This document shows, one piece after another, positions 1 to 8,321 of a DNA stretch of 64,000 nucleotides. The position numbers and the translations under genes are program-made. Positions within the stretch are counted from its first letter, which is position 1, and each line of letters begins with the position of its first letter. This DNA is from Bacteroidota bacterium. GTDB lineage: Bacteria; Bacteroidota; Bacteroidia; JACCXN01. The DNA lies in the NCBI GenBank assembly GCA_013696965.1, contig JACCXN010000072.1:1-64000 (forward strand), written 5' to 3'. The notes under the pieces are model-generated. The model was not told the origin of the DNA, made no database searches, and worked only from the letters and a program-made list of their open reading frames with translations.

Positions 1-2
1 TT

Positions 3-398
3 ATTGCAAAATCATGGAAAGATGATTTGCATAAATACATTTCAGGCATCATTACAAATAAAGAGCAAAAATCAATTATTGTTAATGGAATGCCCGACCA
101 TATACATGTCTTTATTGGATTGAGCCCCTCAATGAAAATTTCCGATTTGGTTCGTGATATAAAAAACAACTCTTCGAATTTTATCAATGATAGAAATTTG
201 ATAAAAGGCAAATTTGCCTGGCAAGAAGGATATGGGTCATTTTCCTATTCTCATTCACATATTCAGAATGTTTATAATTATATATTAAATCAGGAAGAGC
301 ATCATAAAAAACGATCATTCAAAGAGGAATACCTGGAGTTGCTCAAAAAATTTGAAATTGAATACAATGAAAAATACTTGTTCGACTGGATAGAATAA
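3..398 (+). CDS. IS200/IS605-like (Y1) transposase, 5' end cut by window
   Basis: This is the C-terminal part of a single-strand-DNA transposase of the HUH/Y1 family. The reading frame is open from base 3, so the start codon and N-terminal strand lie outside the window. Visible signatures are the metal-binding HUH motif in MPDHIHVFIG, a typical SDLVRDIKNNSS segment, GKFAWQEGYGSFSYSH, and the catalytic tyrosine in the NVYNYILNQEEHHKK helix, followed by the usual KYLFDWIE end. Such enzymes cut and rejoin single strands at short hairpins at the element ends. The C-terminal half looks intact, so the gene may be active if the missing part is sound. A free-standing single-gene IS200 copy is likelier than a TnpB-carrying IS605, because no tnpB follows. 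Confidence 0.9.
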   Translation: MAKSWKDDLHKYISGIITNKEQKSIIVNGMPDHIHVFIGLSPSMKISDLVRDIKNNSSNFINDRNLIKGKFAWQEGYGSFSYSHSHIQNVYNYILNQEEHHKKRSFKEEYLELLKKFEIEYNEKYLFDWIE

Positions 399-400
399 TC

Positions 401-475
401 ATTTCACCCCTTCGGGGTTGGTTAGATGGGGTTTACCATGTTGTTATACTAATCACAACCCCTCGGGTTTATTTA
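401..475. repeat. palindromic end of the IS200-like element
   Basis: Directly after the transposase stop there are two small hairpins, ACCCC-TTC-GGGGT at 406-418 and AACCC-CTC-GGGTT at 457-469. IS200/IS605 elements carry subterminal hairpins that the Y1 transposase recognises, so this stretch probably holds the right end. The exact end and the target tetranucleotide cannot be fixed without the left end, which lies outside the window. Confidence 0.4.
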
Positions 476-514
476 TCATTCAATATGGGTTGGCTGAATT
501 AAAAAGTTGATGTA

Positions 515-631
515 ATGCAGGAAAAATTATCATGTATTTTAAGTTCGCTTGAAAGTGGCGGCAGACCAAAAGGCGGAGTTTTACTTCGTGATCAAATAAC
601 ACCGGAATTGGCATGTCTGAAGAAACTCTAA
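515..631 (+). pseudogene. possible remnant of a type I restriction specificity subunit (hsdS-like)
   Basis: A 38-codon open frame contains SLESGGRPKGGV, which resembles the start of a target-recognition domain of type I restriction S subunits, where S/N-G-x-RPKGGV is common. After this motif the likeness stops and the frame closes. No hsdM or hsdR is present. It lies between an IS200 end and the CHRD gene, so it is best read as a decayed scrap left by rearrangement. The assignment rests on one short motif and may be wrong. Confidence 0.25.
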
Positions 632-763
632 ACTTATTCTTTAAGAATCGGAAATGGCAAAGCAGAAAGTTTGCTTTCCACCCAAATTTCAACCATGTGC
701 TTTTGTACAAAATCTTTCACTGCTGATTGATTTTCTAAATTCAATGTTTTTTTATCTTAAGGA

Positions 764-805
764 ATAAAATTCCGAAGGGATTAAATGATTATAGAAAAAA
801 AATAA
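764..805. repeat. REP-like short repeat (ccgaaggg...aaatga...atagaaaa)
   Basis: The stretch has the form ATTCCGAAGGGATT followed by AAATGATTATAGAAAA. It resembles the reverse complement of the IS200 end at 385-415 (CCGAAGGGGTGAAATGATTATTCTATCC). Short repeats of this kind are often seen near REP-associated Y1 transposases. Only these two occurrences were noticed here, so the assignment is tentative. The rest of 480-820 shows nothing beyond the hsdS-like scrap. Confidence 0.3.
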
Positions 806-820
806 AAACAGCTCCCCGCT

Positions 821-851
821 AAAAGAGAGCGGCTATAAACCGCTCTCTTTT
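821..851 (-). terminator. rho-independent terminator of the CHRD gene
   Basis: A perfect 12-bp stem (AAAAGAGAGCGG / CCGCTCTCTTTT) with a 7-base loop lies 20 bases beyond the stop codon of the CHRD gene. Because of the A and T tracts at both edges it can act in both directions. Confidence 0.85.
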
Positions 852-870
852 ATAAGGTAAAAAAGCTTAA

Positions 871-2736
871 TTACTTTTTGACAAATCGCTTAACTGTTTG
901 ATTTGTTCCGTTATTGATTTTTATAAAATACATTCCTGTATCCAACTTTGCAAGGTTCATCTGATAAAGATTAATACCAGAAGCGGCATTAAGGGTTTCG
1001 TTGAATACCTTGTTACCTGTTATGCCATAAACCGTAATGAACACCTGGGTGGAATAGGGCGATTCGAAACGTACACTTATTTTTTCTGATGCAGGGTTAG
1101 GGAACAATTCCAAACTACCTATAGTAGAGTTATTGATTTCTTTAATACCTACCCCAATTTGAAAGCAAGTGCTTCCTCGCATTACATCACCCCTTATCTC
1201 TCCATTAGGGTTAGCTACGGTATGAACATTTATATAAACACTGTCTTTTCTGAACAACAAGGAGCTTGCAGTGGTAAATGGGGTAGTATCAGTAGATTTT
1301 AAGTAGCCGAAAGCTGCGCCATTCCCCATACTTGTTTCTGTAACAAAGCTGCTCAAATCATGAATTACGCCTCCGGTTTGTCCTGCCATGCCTTTATGAA
1401 AATGAGTACCAGTACTTGCACCGCTTAACCCATTGTAAACAAACATAAAATGGGCATTGTCTTGATTACGGTCAATGCTTACAAAGCCTGAGCCTTTGCC
1501 CGGAGTATTAACAGTAGGTATTTCCTGTTCCCCGTCCATTGAAAAAGTATATCCTTCTCTGGCAAGGCGATAAACCTGCCCCCTTATTTCACCATTCGGG
1601 TTGGCGGCAGTATGCAAATTGAGGTACATATTACCGGTAAGAAATTTATTAATTACGGCAGTAGTAAGCGTTGTTGTTCCGGTAACCCGTCCTTTAATAC
1701 GGTTACCATTAATAGAGTCGGTAATATTAATTTCCACACCACCTGCTACTCCGGGTGCAGCAGAATGAAAATGTGCACCGGTAATAGCTCCACTTAATTC
1801 GTCTCCGTCTGCTACCACATCATACCATAAAGTATCCATGGTGGCATTAAGCTTAACACTAGCTACACCCATGGCATTTGTTGTAACGGAAGGAACTTCT
1901 TGTGCCCCGTCCAGCATGGCATCATGCATAAGATACTTGCCCATTATAAGCTGGCCACGTATTTCACCATTGGGATTAGCCGCAGTATGTACGTTAATAT
2001 AAACATTGCCGGCCAAAAGATCGTTTAAATAAGCTGCCGGGTCTACTTCTCCTGTTATTACATTTCCGGTCATAAAGGGCCCCAAGTCTTCAACAACCCC
2101 TCCTGCAACGCCCATGGCCCCGGAGTGGAGGTGTACACCTGTTATTGCACCGCTTAATCCCTGTACCACAACATGGAACATTAAATTATCCTGGCTTTGT
2201 AATAAGTTAAAAACGCCCAACCCGTAAGCTGATGTTGTTACCGGTGGCACTTCCTGGCCTCCGTTCAAATCAGCGGTAAAACCATGATCCGTTTCCAACA
2301 TCAGTTGCCCCCTGATTTCACCATTCGGATTAGCTGCTGTGTGAACATTCACGTAATACATTCCTTTTAAATATTTGGCAATCATCGCAGGGGTAATGTC
2401 ACTTCCTGTTAAAGTAGCAGCAATACGGTTCCCTACAACATAGGTAGAAAGGTCTGTAACAACGTTTCCATTAACGCCCATAGCCCCTTCATGCACATGG
2501 ATGCCTGTTATATTGCCACTTAAACCGTTTACGCTTATATTTACACACATGGTGTCCTTGGTGGCATTAAGTGTAAAACTGGCAACACCAGTGGCATTGG
2601 TGGCAACAGCCGGAACTTCCTGCGCACCTTCCAGTTTGGCCGAAAGCAACAGATTGGCGCTTAAATGCCCTGCATTCACATTATATGCGAAGCAAATAAA
2701 GGCAATCGCCATTAATTTAGTGGTAAGTTTTCTCAT
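871..2736 (-). CDS. secreted four-CHRD-domain protein with T9SS sorting domain
   Basis: This 621-residue exported protein has a signal peptide (about residues 1-22, ending near NAG) and four tandem CHRD (chordin-like) domains at about 28-145, 150-265, 270-390 and 395-515. Each contains the repeated signature pair TGVHLH/TGAHFH...G and YINVHTAANPNGEIRGQ. A type A T9SS C-terminal domain follows (about 535-621, starting LFPNPASEK). CHRD domains occur in secreted bacterial proteins of unknown biochemical role; the T9SS tail predicts surface attachment or release. The gene has its own terminator and is separated from the upstream minus-strand operon by another one, so it is probably transcribed alone. 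No catalytic motif is visible. Confidence 0.9.
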   Translation of the reverse strand: MRKLTTKLMAIAFICFAYNVNAGHLSANLLLSAKLEGAQEVPAVATNATGVASFTLNATKDTMCVNISVNGLSGNITGIHVHEGAMGVNGNVVTDLSTYVVGNRIAATLTGSDITPAMIAKYLKGMYYVNVHTAANPNGEIRGQLMLETDHGFTADLNGGQEVPPVTTSAYGLGVFNLLQSQDNLMFHVVVQGLSGAITGVHLHSGAMGVAGGVVEDLGPFMTGNVITGEVDPAAYLNDLLAGNVYINVHTAANPNGEIRGQLIMGKYLMHDAMLDGAQEVPSVTTNAMGVASVKLNATMDTLWYDVVADGDELSGAITGAHFHSAAPGVAGGVEINITDSINGNRIKGRVTGTTTLTTAVINKFLTGNMYLNLHTAANPNGEIRGQVYRLAREGYTFSMDGEQEIPTVNTPGKGSGFVSIDRNQDNAHFMFVYNGLSGASTGTHFHKGMAGQTGGVIHDLSSFVTETSMGNGAAFGYLKSTDTTPFTTASSLLFRKDSVYINVHTVANPNGEIRGDVMRGSTCFQIGVGIKEINNSTIGSLELFPNPASEKISVRFESPYSTQVFITVYGITGNKVFNETLNAASGINLYQMNLAKLDTGMYFIKINNGTNQTVKRFVKK

Positions 2737-2930
2737 AATAGTTTTTAAATTAATAAATAATGATTCTTTTCAAACACCTACGATAAAAAAGCCAGTTTGG
2801 ATTTTACCGGGAAACTTTTCTTTAAAATATCATGCCCATTTAAAAAACCCTTGGCCAAAAACATCAATGCCCTTTATTATAATATTGGATATTAAGGGAA
2901 AGTTTTTTGATTTTTAAACAATGAGAAATT

Positions 2931-2970
2931 ATTCTACTAAACGGGGAGTTAATTTCCCGTTTAGTAGAAT
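2931..2970 (-). terminator. terminator of the sigma-factor/lipid operon
   Basis: A perfect 15-bp inverted repeat (ATTCTACTAAACGGG / CCCGTTTAGTAGAAT) with a 10-base loop sits 17 bases after the last gene of the minus-strand operon. A short T-rich tract follows on the minus strand. It separates the operon from the CHRD gene. Confidence 0.75.
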
Positions 2971-2986
2971 AATCTTCTAATGGATA

Positions 2987-3442
2987 TCAGAAACCCAATT
3001 TTAAAATAATCCTTTTGATGAGGTGAAACAATATAAAAAACAGTGGTATACCAATTATTAACCAAGCCGTAAGGGCATGAAGGGTAGGCCAAAACAAAAG
3101 GGAAATTGCCTGGGCCGGATCTTTTGAAAACAGTTCAAAAATATCACCGATTGAAACCGAAAAAGAAGAGGCATTAAAAATTTTTTCTCCTAAAAACATA
3201 AAAGGTATGTATAAAGCAAATTGCAAGGGGTAAGCAAATTGGTTTACAAGCATAATGGCCAAAGGGTTCAGGCGGAATGCCGCAATAGCGATTAAGCAAA
3301 GGATAGTAGAGGATCCGAAAAGGGGTATGATGGCCAATATGGTTCCGAAAGTAACGGCCAGGGAAAGTCGGGACGGAGAAATACCCTGTTTTAACAATAG
3401 GGTCAGCGGCTGTAACAGTTTTTTCTGAAGATATTTTTTCAA
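2987..3442 (-). CDS. DUF2062 membrane protein
   Basis: This 151-residue protein has the DUF2062 pattern: a basic N-terminus, GISPSRLSLAVTFGTILAIIPLFGSSTILC, a membrane segment ending in NPLAIMLVNQ, and two further hydrophobic segments near the C-terminus. The function of the family is unknown; some members sit next to glycosyltransferase or lipid genes. The start is a TTG directly abutting the stop codon of the glutathione peroxidase gene, so the two are almost certainly translated from one transcript. It is the last gene before the operon terminator. Confidence 0.8.
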   Translation of the reverse strand: MKKYLQKKLLQPLTLLLKQGISPSRLSLAVTFGTILAIIPLFGSSTILCLIAIAAFRLNPLAIMLVNQFAYPLQFALYIPFMFLGEKIFNASSFSVSIGDIFELFSKDPAQAISLLFWPTLHALTAWLIIGIPLFFILFHLIKRIILKLGF

Positions 3443-4006
3443 TTAAAGAAGTTCTGTTAATTCACTGCTCATAGGATTTGTTTTCGAATAAAACACCTTT
3501 ATCAATTTACCAGATCCATCTAAAAGGTATTTCTGAAAATTCCATTTGACAGAAGAATCAAATTGTCCGTTTAGCTCTTTTACAGTTAGCCATTTATAAA
3601 GCGGGTGCTGACCTTTTCCCTTTACAATGATTTTTTGTGTCAGGATAAAAGTAATACCAAAGTTCTTCTCACAGAATGAGGCTATTTCTGCTTCGTTCCC
3701 GGATTCTTGTTTTAAGAATTGATTACAGGGAAGCCCGATTACCACCAACTTTTCTTTATAATATTCATGCAGCTTTTGTAAATCTTTATATTGTTTGGTA
3801 TAGCCGCATTCCGATGCTACGTTTACCAGTAATATCTTTTTCCCCTGGAATTTGCCCAACTTAAAAGGTTCCCCTTTTATATCTGTTAATTCTATATCAT
3901 AAACGGAAGAGGGATTGTTAGTCGCCACAAATTTATTATCTACGTCTTTCAACAGAAAAATAGAATTTATCATTATGAGTATTGAAAATAATTTGAGTAT
4001 AGCCAT
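3443..4006 (-). CDS. glutathione peroxidase family protein (cysteine type), exported or membrane-anchored
   Basis: This thioredoxin-fold peroxidase reduces hydrogen peroxide or lipid hydroperoxides. Seen in the sequence are the active-site block NVASECGYT with cysteine in the peroxidatic position, LPCNQF with a likely resolving cysteine, and the WNFQKYL block with the conserved Trp and Asn. The first 20 residues (ILKLFSILIMINSIFLL) form a hydrophobic signal or anchor that cytoplasmic BtuE-type enzymes lack, so this one probably works in the periplasm. It starts 17 bases after the methyltransferase stop and abuts DUF2062. In an operon of lipid-modifying enzymes under an ECF sigma factor, a role in detoxifying lipid peroxides is a reasonable inference. 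Confidence 0.9.
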   Translation of the reverse strand: MAILKLFSILIMINSIFLLKDVDNKFVATNNPSSVYDIELTDIKGEPFKLGKFQGKKILLVNVASECGYTKQYKDLQKLHEYYKEKLVVIGLPCNQFLKQESGNEAEIASFCEKNFGITFILTQKIIVKGKGQHPLYKWLTVKELNGQFDSSVKWNFQKYLLDGSGKLIKVFYSKTNPMSSELTELL

Positions 4007-4023
4007 GGTTGGTGGTTTATTAT

Positions 4024-5265
4024 TTACATATTTTTGTTGTTAGGCCTTGAATAGACCATTTGCATTACATTGATATTACGCATCAGAAAAGCGGCCTCGC
4101 AATAGCACATATAATAATTCCACTTCCTTTTAAAGGTATTGTTGAATCCAAGCCTGTTAATGTTGTACCAGTTGGAATTGAAAGACTCCAGCCAGAAACG
4201 AAGTGTTTTTGCATAATGAAGCCCCATTTCCTCCAAATTAACAAGTGTGAGATCGCTTGTGTTGTTAACTGCTTTATTGATTGCAGCAATGGAAGGCAAT
4301 AAAGAGCCTGGAAAAATATATTTTTGTATCCAGTCCACATTGCCCCGTAAACTCTCATATCTACTATCTGGACAGGTAATTACCTGCAACCCTAACAAAC
4401 CATCTTTCTTCAACAGGTGATGGCATTGCCTAAAATAGGATTCCAGGAAATTATGCCCTACTGCTTCAAGCATTTCAATGGAAACAATCTTGTCATAAGA
4501 ACCTTTTAGTTCCCTGTAATCCTGGAGAAGAACCGTTACCTTATCCTCAAGCCCTGCCAGTTTTACTTTTTCACATGCCATTTTATGTTGTTCCTCAGAA
4601 ATAGTGGTAGTTGTTACCCTGCATCCGTATTTTCCGGCCATATAAATGGCATTGCCGCCCCAGCCAGTTCCTATTTCAAGAACATGATCAGAAGATTTTA
4701 ACTTAACCCTCCTACAAAGGGCTTCATATTTTGCATATTGGGCTTCTTTCAAAGGCATATCGTCTTCTTTAAAATAAGCAGAGGAATAGGTCATTGTTTC
4801 ATCCAAAAACAGCGAAAAGAAATCATTGTTCAGGTCGTAATGGTCGCTGATGTTTTTTCTTGAGCCATTTAATGTATTAGAGCGAAAAAAATGCTTGTTG
4901 ATGTTGAAAAATTTCAGCACGTTCACTGAAAACATATTCAGCTTGTTTCCTGAAATTGTGGGTGCATTATCAATATTGGACAAGAACCAGGAGATAAGAT
5001 TGGTTATGTTTGTTGATTCCCAGTCCCCATCCACGTAAGCTTCTCCAAAACCCACATCTCCATATAAAACACATTTTTTAAAGAACTCAGGCCTTGTTAT
5101 CCTTATGTCTGCCTGTAACGTTTCAGCCGTATTGCCGGTAGCTATTGTTTCTCCGTTCGGTAGCGTTATTGTTAAATTTCCTGTTTGCATTTTTTGAAAA
5201 ATCTGCAAAACAATATTTTGCCAGATATTTTCCTTCCTTTTTAAAATAATACTTGCAGCTTTCAT
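4024..5265 (-). CDS. cfa: cyclopropane-fatty-acyl-phospholipid synthase family methyltransferase
   Basis: This SAM-dependent enzyme of the CFA synthase (Mycolic_acid_cyclopropane_synthase) family acts on double bonds of membrane phospholipid acyl chains. Features are an N-terminal lipid-binding region (VGFGEAYVDGDWES), the DHYDLNNDFFSLFLDETMTYSSAYF block, the SAM motif VLEIGTGWGG, SIEMLEAVGHNF, and a C-terminal YMCYCEAAF block matching the conserved cysteine region of the family. I chose the second in-frame ATG (5265). The earlier ATG at 5295 touches a hairpin and would add ten poorly conserved residues (MTVKKINYIH). Length (413) fits the family. It is a full-length CFA synthase, unlike the second methyltransferase in the same operon, and may make cyclopropane or methyl-branched acyl chains. 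Confidence 0.88.
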   Translation of the reverse strand: MKAASIILKRKENIWQNIVLQIFQKMQTGNLTITLPNGETIATGNTAETLQADIRITRPEFFKKCVLYGDVGFGEAYVDGDWESTNITNLISWFLSNIDNAPTISGNKLNMFSVNVLKFFNINKHFFRSNTLNGSRKNISDHYDLNNDFFSLFLDETMTYSSAYFKEDDMPLKEAQYAKYEALCRRVKLKSSDHVLEIGTGWGGNAIYMAGKYGCRVTTTTISEEQHKMACEKVKLAGLEDKVTVLLQDYRELKGSYDKIVSIEMLEAVGHNFLESYFRQCHHLLKKDGLLGLQVITCPDSRYESLRGNVDWIQKYIFPGSLLPSIAAINKAVNNTSDLTLVNLEEMGLHYAKTLRFWLESFNSNWYNINRLGFNNTFKRKWNYYMCYCEAAFLMRNINVMQMVYSRPNNKNM

Positions 5266-5294
5266 ATGTATATAATTTATTTTTTTAACTGTCA

Positions 5295-5359
5295 TCCCGA
5301 TTTATCGGGATAGCCATGCTGTATTCATTAGCGTTTGTGAACGGTTCGTGCATGGCTAT
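5295..5359. repeat. intercistronic hairpins between DUF1365 and cfa
   Basis: Two inverted repeats occupy the 78-base gap inside the operon. TCCCGA-TTTA-TCGGGA (5295-5310) overlaps the first possible cfa start codon, and ATAGCCATGC / GCATGGCTAT (5310-5319 and 5350-5359) encloses a 30-base loop. They could set relative expression or protect mRNA; without a U-tract they are not standard terminators. The first also resembles a short palindromic filler repeat common in this phylum. Confidence 0.5.
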
Positions 5360-5373
5360 TTCATAATTTAGCG

Positions 5374-6171
5374 TTATTGATGATGAGGACGGTAAACATC
5401 CTGTTGTAATTCTTTATGTTCAGATTTTTTATGGTATGGTAATTTTTTTAACAGTAAAATAACTGCCTGCCAATGGATCAGGGTAATCACTTTTAATGTG
5501 ATAAGCGGAAAACGAAAGGCAAAGCGAAAAACATTGTAATTGGTCAAAGACTTTCTTTTGCCTGTAAGGGTGCTTACAAAAAAACGCTCCCCATCTTTAT
5601 GATCATCAATCCGGATATTTAATTTTTCAGAAGGGACTCCTAAATTAAAATCAAATTGGGTATCGTGGTCGATGAAAGGCGAAACATAAAAATATTTGGT
5701 GGTGTTTAGATGAAATATATTGCGCATATAATTTTCAGGGCCTATAAAGTAAGGCTTCATCTCACGGAAGGTATTGCAGGTTTCCACTATGGTGCAAATG
5801 GGTTGGTTTTCATTGTTAAAGCAGTAATATAAGGATACGGGGTTAAATTGATATCCTAAAGTGCAAAGATTGGTCAACAACATTATTTTGCCATCTTTAA
5901 TATCAATCCCTTGTTCTTTCAGGTAACCGGAAATTTGCTCTTTTGTGTTTTTTGATGTGTCGGGCCTTTTTGCAGGAAACTGCAAGTGATCGGCATCCCT
6001 GAAATTAAAATAATTAAAGCGGTTGCGACTTATCAGCAGGATTTTTTTTGTTATTTCGTTAATCTCATCCAGGTCTATATAAAACATAAAAATACTATAG
6101 TGAAACCGATTTTGTTTTGGTTTCAGCCGGTTATGCATAACCGTACATTTATATAGGCAGGAATTCTTCAT
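5374..6171 (-). CDS. DUF1365 domain protein
   Basis: This 265-residue protein matches the DUF1365 family throughout: the start CLYKCTVMHNRLKPKQNRFHYSIFMFYIDLDE, FNYFNFRDADHL, the LLTNLCTLGYQFNPVSLYYCFN block, ETCNTFREM, and a C-terminal FRFPLITLKVITLIHWQA segment. Its biochemical activity is not known to me, but genes of this family recur next to COG2907 flavoproteins and CFA-type methyltransferases, as here. The start codon overlaps the stop of the upstream flavoprotein gene by one base (TAATG on the minus strand), indicating translational coupling. Confidence 0.88.
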   Translation of the reverse strand: MKNSCLYKCTVMHNRLKPKQNRFHYSIFMFYIDLDEINEITKKILLISRNRFNYFNFRDADHLQFPAKRPDTSKNTKEQISGYLKEQGIDIKDGKIMLLTNLCTLGYQFNPVSLYYCFNNENQPICTIVETCNTFREMKPYFIGPENYMRNIFHLNTTKYFYVSPFIDHDTQFDFNLGVPSEKLNIRIDDHKDGERFFVSTLTGKRKSLTNYNVFRFAFRFPLITLKVITLIHWQAVILLLKKLPYHKKSEHKELQQDVYRPHHQ

Positions 6172-7487
6172 TAAGCGCTAGTTAAACTTTTACTGAATAA
6201 TGGAGTTTCATATTTTTTCACTTTCGGGTGGTTCTGGCCAAGGATTTTTTTGCATAATTCCACGGAACTTGTAAAAGCATCTTCGTGAAAACCGTATCTG
6301 AAATAGCTTCCGCAGTAAAAAACAGGACCTGACTCATTTAACTTACCCAAGCTTTTTTGTGTTTCCATTGCTTTAACCGTAAAGATAGGATGGTCATATT
6401 CAATCACTTTAATGGTTTTTTTGGGGTCTACATTTCCAGGATCATTTATAGAAACAAAGTAATTTTGATTTTGGGAAACCTGCTGTAAACTGTTCATGAA
6501 ATAAACAGTGGAGGGCGAAAGTTTGCCTTTTTTACTCTCAATCCGGTAGTTCCAGGAAGACCATGTCTTTTTGTTTTTAGGCATTACCGAAGAATCGGTA
6601 TGCAATGTGGCTATGTTTTTTTGGTAACTGAAATTGCCGAGCATGGCTGTTTCCTGTTTAGTCGGGTTCTCCAGTATTGGCAACACCTGATCTGCATGAC
6701 AGGCGAAAATCACCTGGTCAAATTCATAATGGTTCCCGCTTTCAGATATTACTGTTACCTTATTATTCTCTTTTCTGATCACTTTTTTTGCACCTTCATT
6801 GATTTTAATCTTATCCTTAAATGATGCAACAAGCCTTTCCTTGTATTCTTTGCTTCCTCCCGAAACCGTGTACCATTCATGCTGGGTATCCAACCCGAGA
6901 AACCCATGGTTTTTAAAAAACCTTACAAGTGCGATTGCCGGGAATTGCATACTGATATCGGTAGGTGTTGACCAGAGTGCAGAACTCATCGGCAACAGAT
7001 ATTTGAACATCATATCAGCGCCATAATTTCTCTTTTTGATGTATTCATACAAGCTATCGTTACTGAATTCCGATGATTCCATGTCAATCACGCTTTGTTT
7101 GTTAAAGCGGTTAATTTGCATCAGCATTTTTAAGTGACCAGGGTTGAAAAAATTTTTTCTTTGGGCAAAAAGGCCATCAAAGCCTGTTCCGCTGTATTCT
7201 AACCCACTCGGAAGATGCTGAACACTAAAGGACATAGCTGTTTTTTTTATAGGCACCCCGAGTTCTTCGAACAAAACAATAAGGTTTGGATAGTTAACTT
7301 TGTTGAAGACCATAAAACCAGTATCAATAGGTATATTACTTCCATTTTCATTAACGTCTATCGTATTGGTATGGCCACCAACATAATTGTTCTTTTCAAA
7401 AAGGGTAATCTCCTGATCGTCTTGCAGGAAATGTGCACAAGCCATACCCGATATTCCTGTTCCTATAATCGCTGTTTTTATTTTCAT
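6171..7487 (-). CDS. COG2907-type FAD-dependent oxidoreductase (amine-oxidase fold)
   Basis: This flavoprotein has an N-terminal Rossmann FAD site (AIIGTGISGMACAHFL, then LFEKNNYVGGHT with the ribose-binding Glu) and the family blocks IDTGFMVFNKVNYPNL, SALWSTPTDISMQFPA, YTVSGGSKEY, and a C-terminal GPVFYCGSYFRYGFHEDAFTSS that closes over the flavin. The ATG at 7487 is preferred to a TTG two codons earlier. COG2907 proteins are clustered with DUF1365 and CFA-like methyltransferases in many bacteria and are thought to act on acyl chains, though the reaction is not established for this protein. It overlaps DUF1365 by one base. Confidence 0.88.
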   Translation of the reverse strand: MKIKTAIIGTGISGMACAHFLQDDQEITLFEKNNYVGGHTNTIDVNENGSNIPIDTGFMVFNKVNYPNLIVLFEELGVPIKKTAMSFSVQHLPSGLEYSGTGFDGLFAQRKNFFNPGHLKMLMQINRFNKQSVIDMESSEFSNDSLYEYIKKRNYGADMMFKYLLPMSSALWSTPTDISMQFPAIALVRFFKNHGFLGLDTQHEWYTVSGGSKEYKERLVASFKDKIKINEGAKKVIRKENNKVTVISESGNHYEFDQVIFACHADQVLPILENPTKQETAMLGNFSYQKNIATLHTDSSVMPKNKKTWSSWNYRIESKKGKLSPSTVYFMNSLQQVSQNQNYFVSINDPGNVDPKKTIKVIEYDHPIFTVKAMETQKSLGKLNESGPVFYCGSYFRYGFHEDAFTSSVELCKKILGQNHPKVKKYETPLFSKSLTSA

Positions 7488-7608
7488 GGGCAATAATCGT
7501 TTACCGTCACATGGAATTGTTCATTCCATAATTGTTTTTGCAATGTATTGTGTTTGTAAATATTGATTTACTGATTTTTACAGAAAATTCATGTATAATG
7601 ATTTTAGC

Positions 7609-8316
7609 TTATGGGCCTTGTTCAGGATAAATAAGCCGTGCCAGGTAATTCTTTCCCGAGTTATTGCTCAGGTTGGATTTTCCTTCATAAATCAATATCC
7701 GCTTTGTTGCCATATCATAAGTAATGGAAATGGGATCAGAAAGCCACCTGAACATTACATTGTTCGGTTCTACTATAACCTTGGCTTTATCGTTACCAAC
7801 AGAACCATCCTTTACTAACCTTGCCCTTAATTGAAAATAATTAAGTTCGGATGACACCGTAAAATTAAATACGAGCACCTTCCCTTCCATCAACTCCGAC
7901 CAATGGTCTTTTATATAATAGTTAAACCCACCATCAACAGTAAAAGGTTCCGGCACCGTTAGGGTCTTTTCACGGATTGGCTCCTTCTCATTCGATTTTA
8001 CAAATAGCCTCACCTTGTTTCCGTCCACAATTGCCCCTTCCTGGTATCCTGTTAGCAGATCGGAAGTTTTAAAATCGGGGGTGTGCCTGGATTTTGAAAA
8101 ATCAAGGTTTCGCTGAGCTACCAATTTGTTTTTGGAATCATAATATTTTGTTTCGGTGCCGGCATGTTTTCCATTTTCAAACATTTCGGTGTGTGTTTCT
8201 TTGTAAATAAATTTTTTGGAACCTATCTCATATGCATAGCCTGAATACGTTTCTGTTTTTAAGCCGGTTGCCTGGCCTAATGCATAAGCAACGATAATAA
8301 TTAAAAACTTCCCCAT
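7609..8316 (-). CDS. uncharacterised exported protein of the lipid operon
   Basis: I do not recognise the family. The 235 residues begin with a short hydrophobic signal-like segment (MGKFLIIIVAYALGQATG). A soluble, beta-rich region follows with no cysteines and no catalytic motif. Phrases such as YKETHTEMFENGKHAGTETKYYD and PFTVDGGFNYYIKDHW suggest a lipocalin- or DUF-type beta barrel handling a hydrophobic ligand, but this is only an impression. It starts five bases after the methyltransferase gene, so it belongs to the operon. A comparable small exported protein (DUF3833) occupies this place in proteobacterial versions of the cluster. Confidence 0.75.
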   Translation of the reverse strand: MGKFLIIIVAYALGQATGLKTETYSGYAYEIGSKKFIYKETHTEMFENGKHAGTETKYYDSKNKLVAQRNLDFSKSRHTPDFKTSDLLTGYQEGAIVDGNKVRLFVKSNEKEPIREKTLTVPEPFTVDGGFNYYIKDHWSELMEGKVLVFNFTVSSELNYFQLRARLVKDGSVGNDKAKVIVEPNNVMFRWLSDPISITYDMATKRILIYEGKSNLSNNSGKNYLARLIYPEQGP

Positions 8317-8321
8317 TTCCG

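Noticed and set aside
480-710. 76-codon minus-strand frame next to the IS200 end
   Set aside because: No recognisable motif, and the opposite strand shows the better hsdS-like fragment.
3443-4006. Selenoprotein glutathione peroxidase
   Set aside because: The peroxidatic position is an ordinary cysteine codon (NVASECGYT), with no in-frame TGA.
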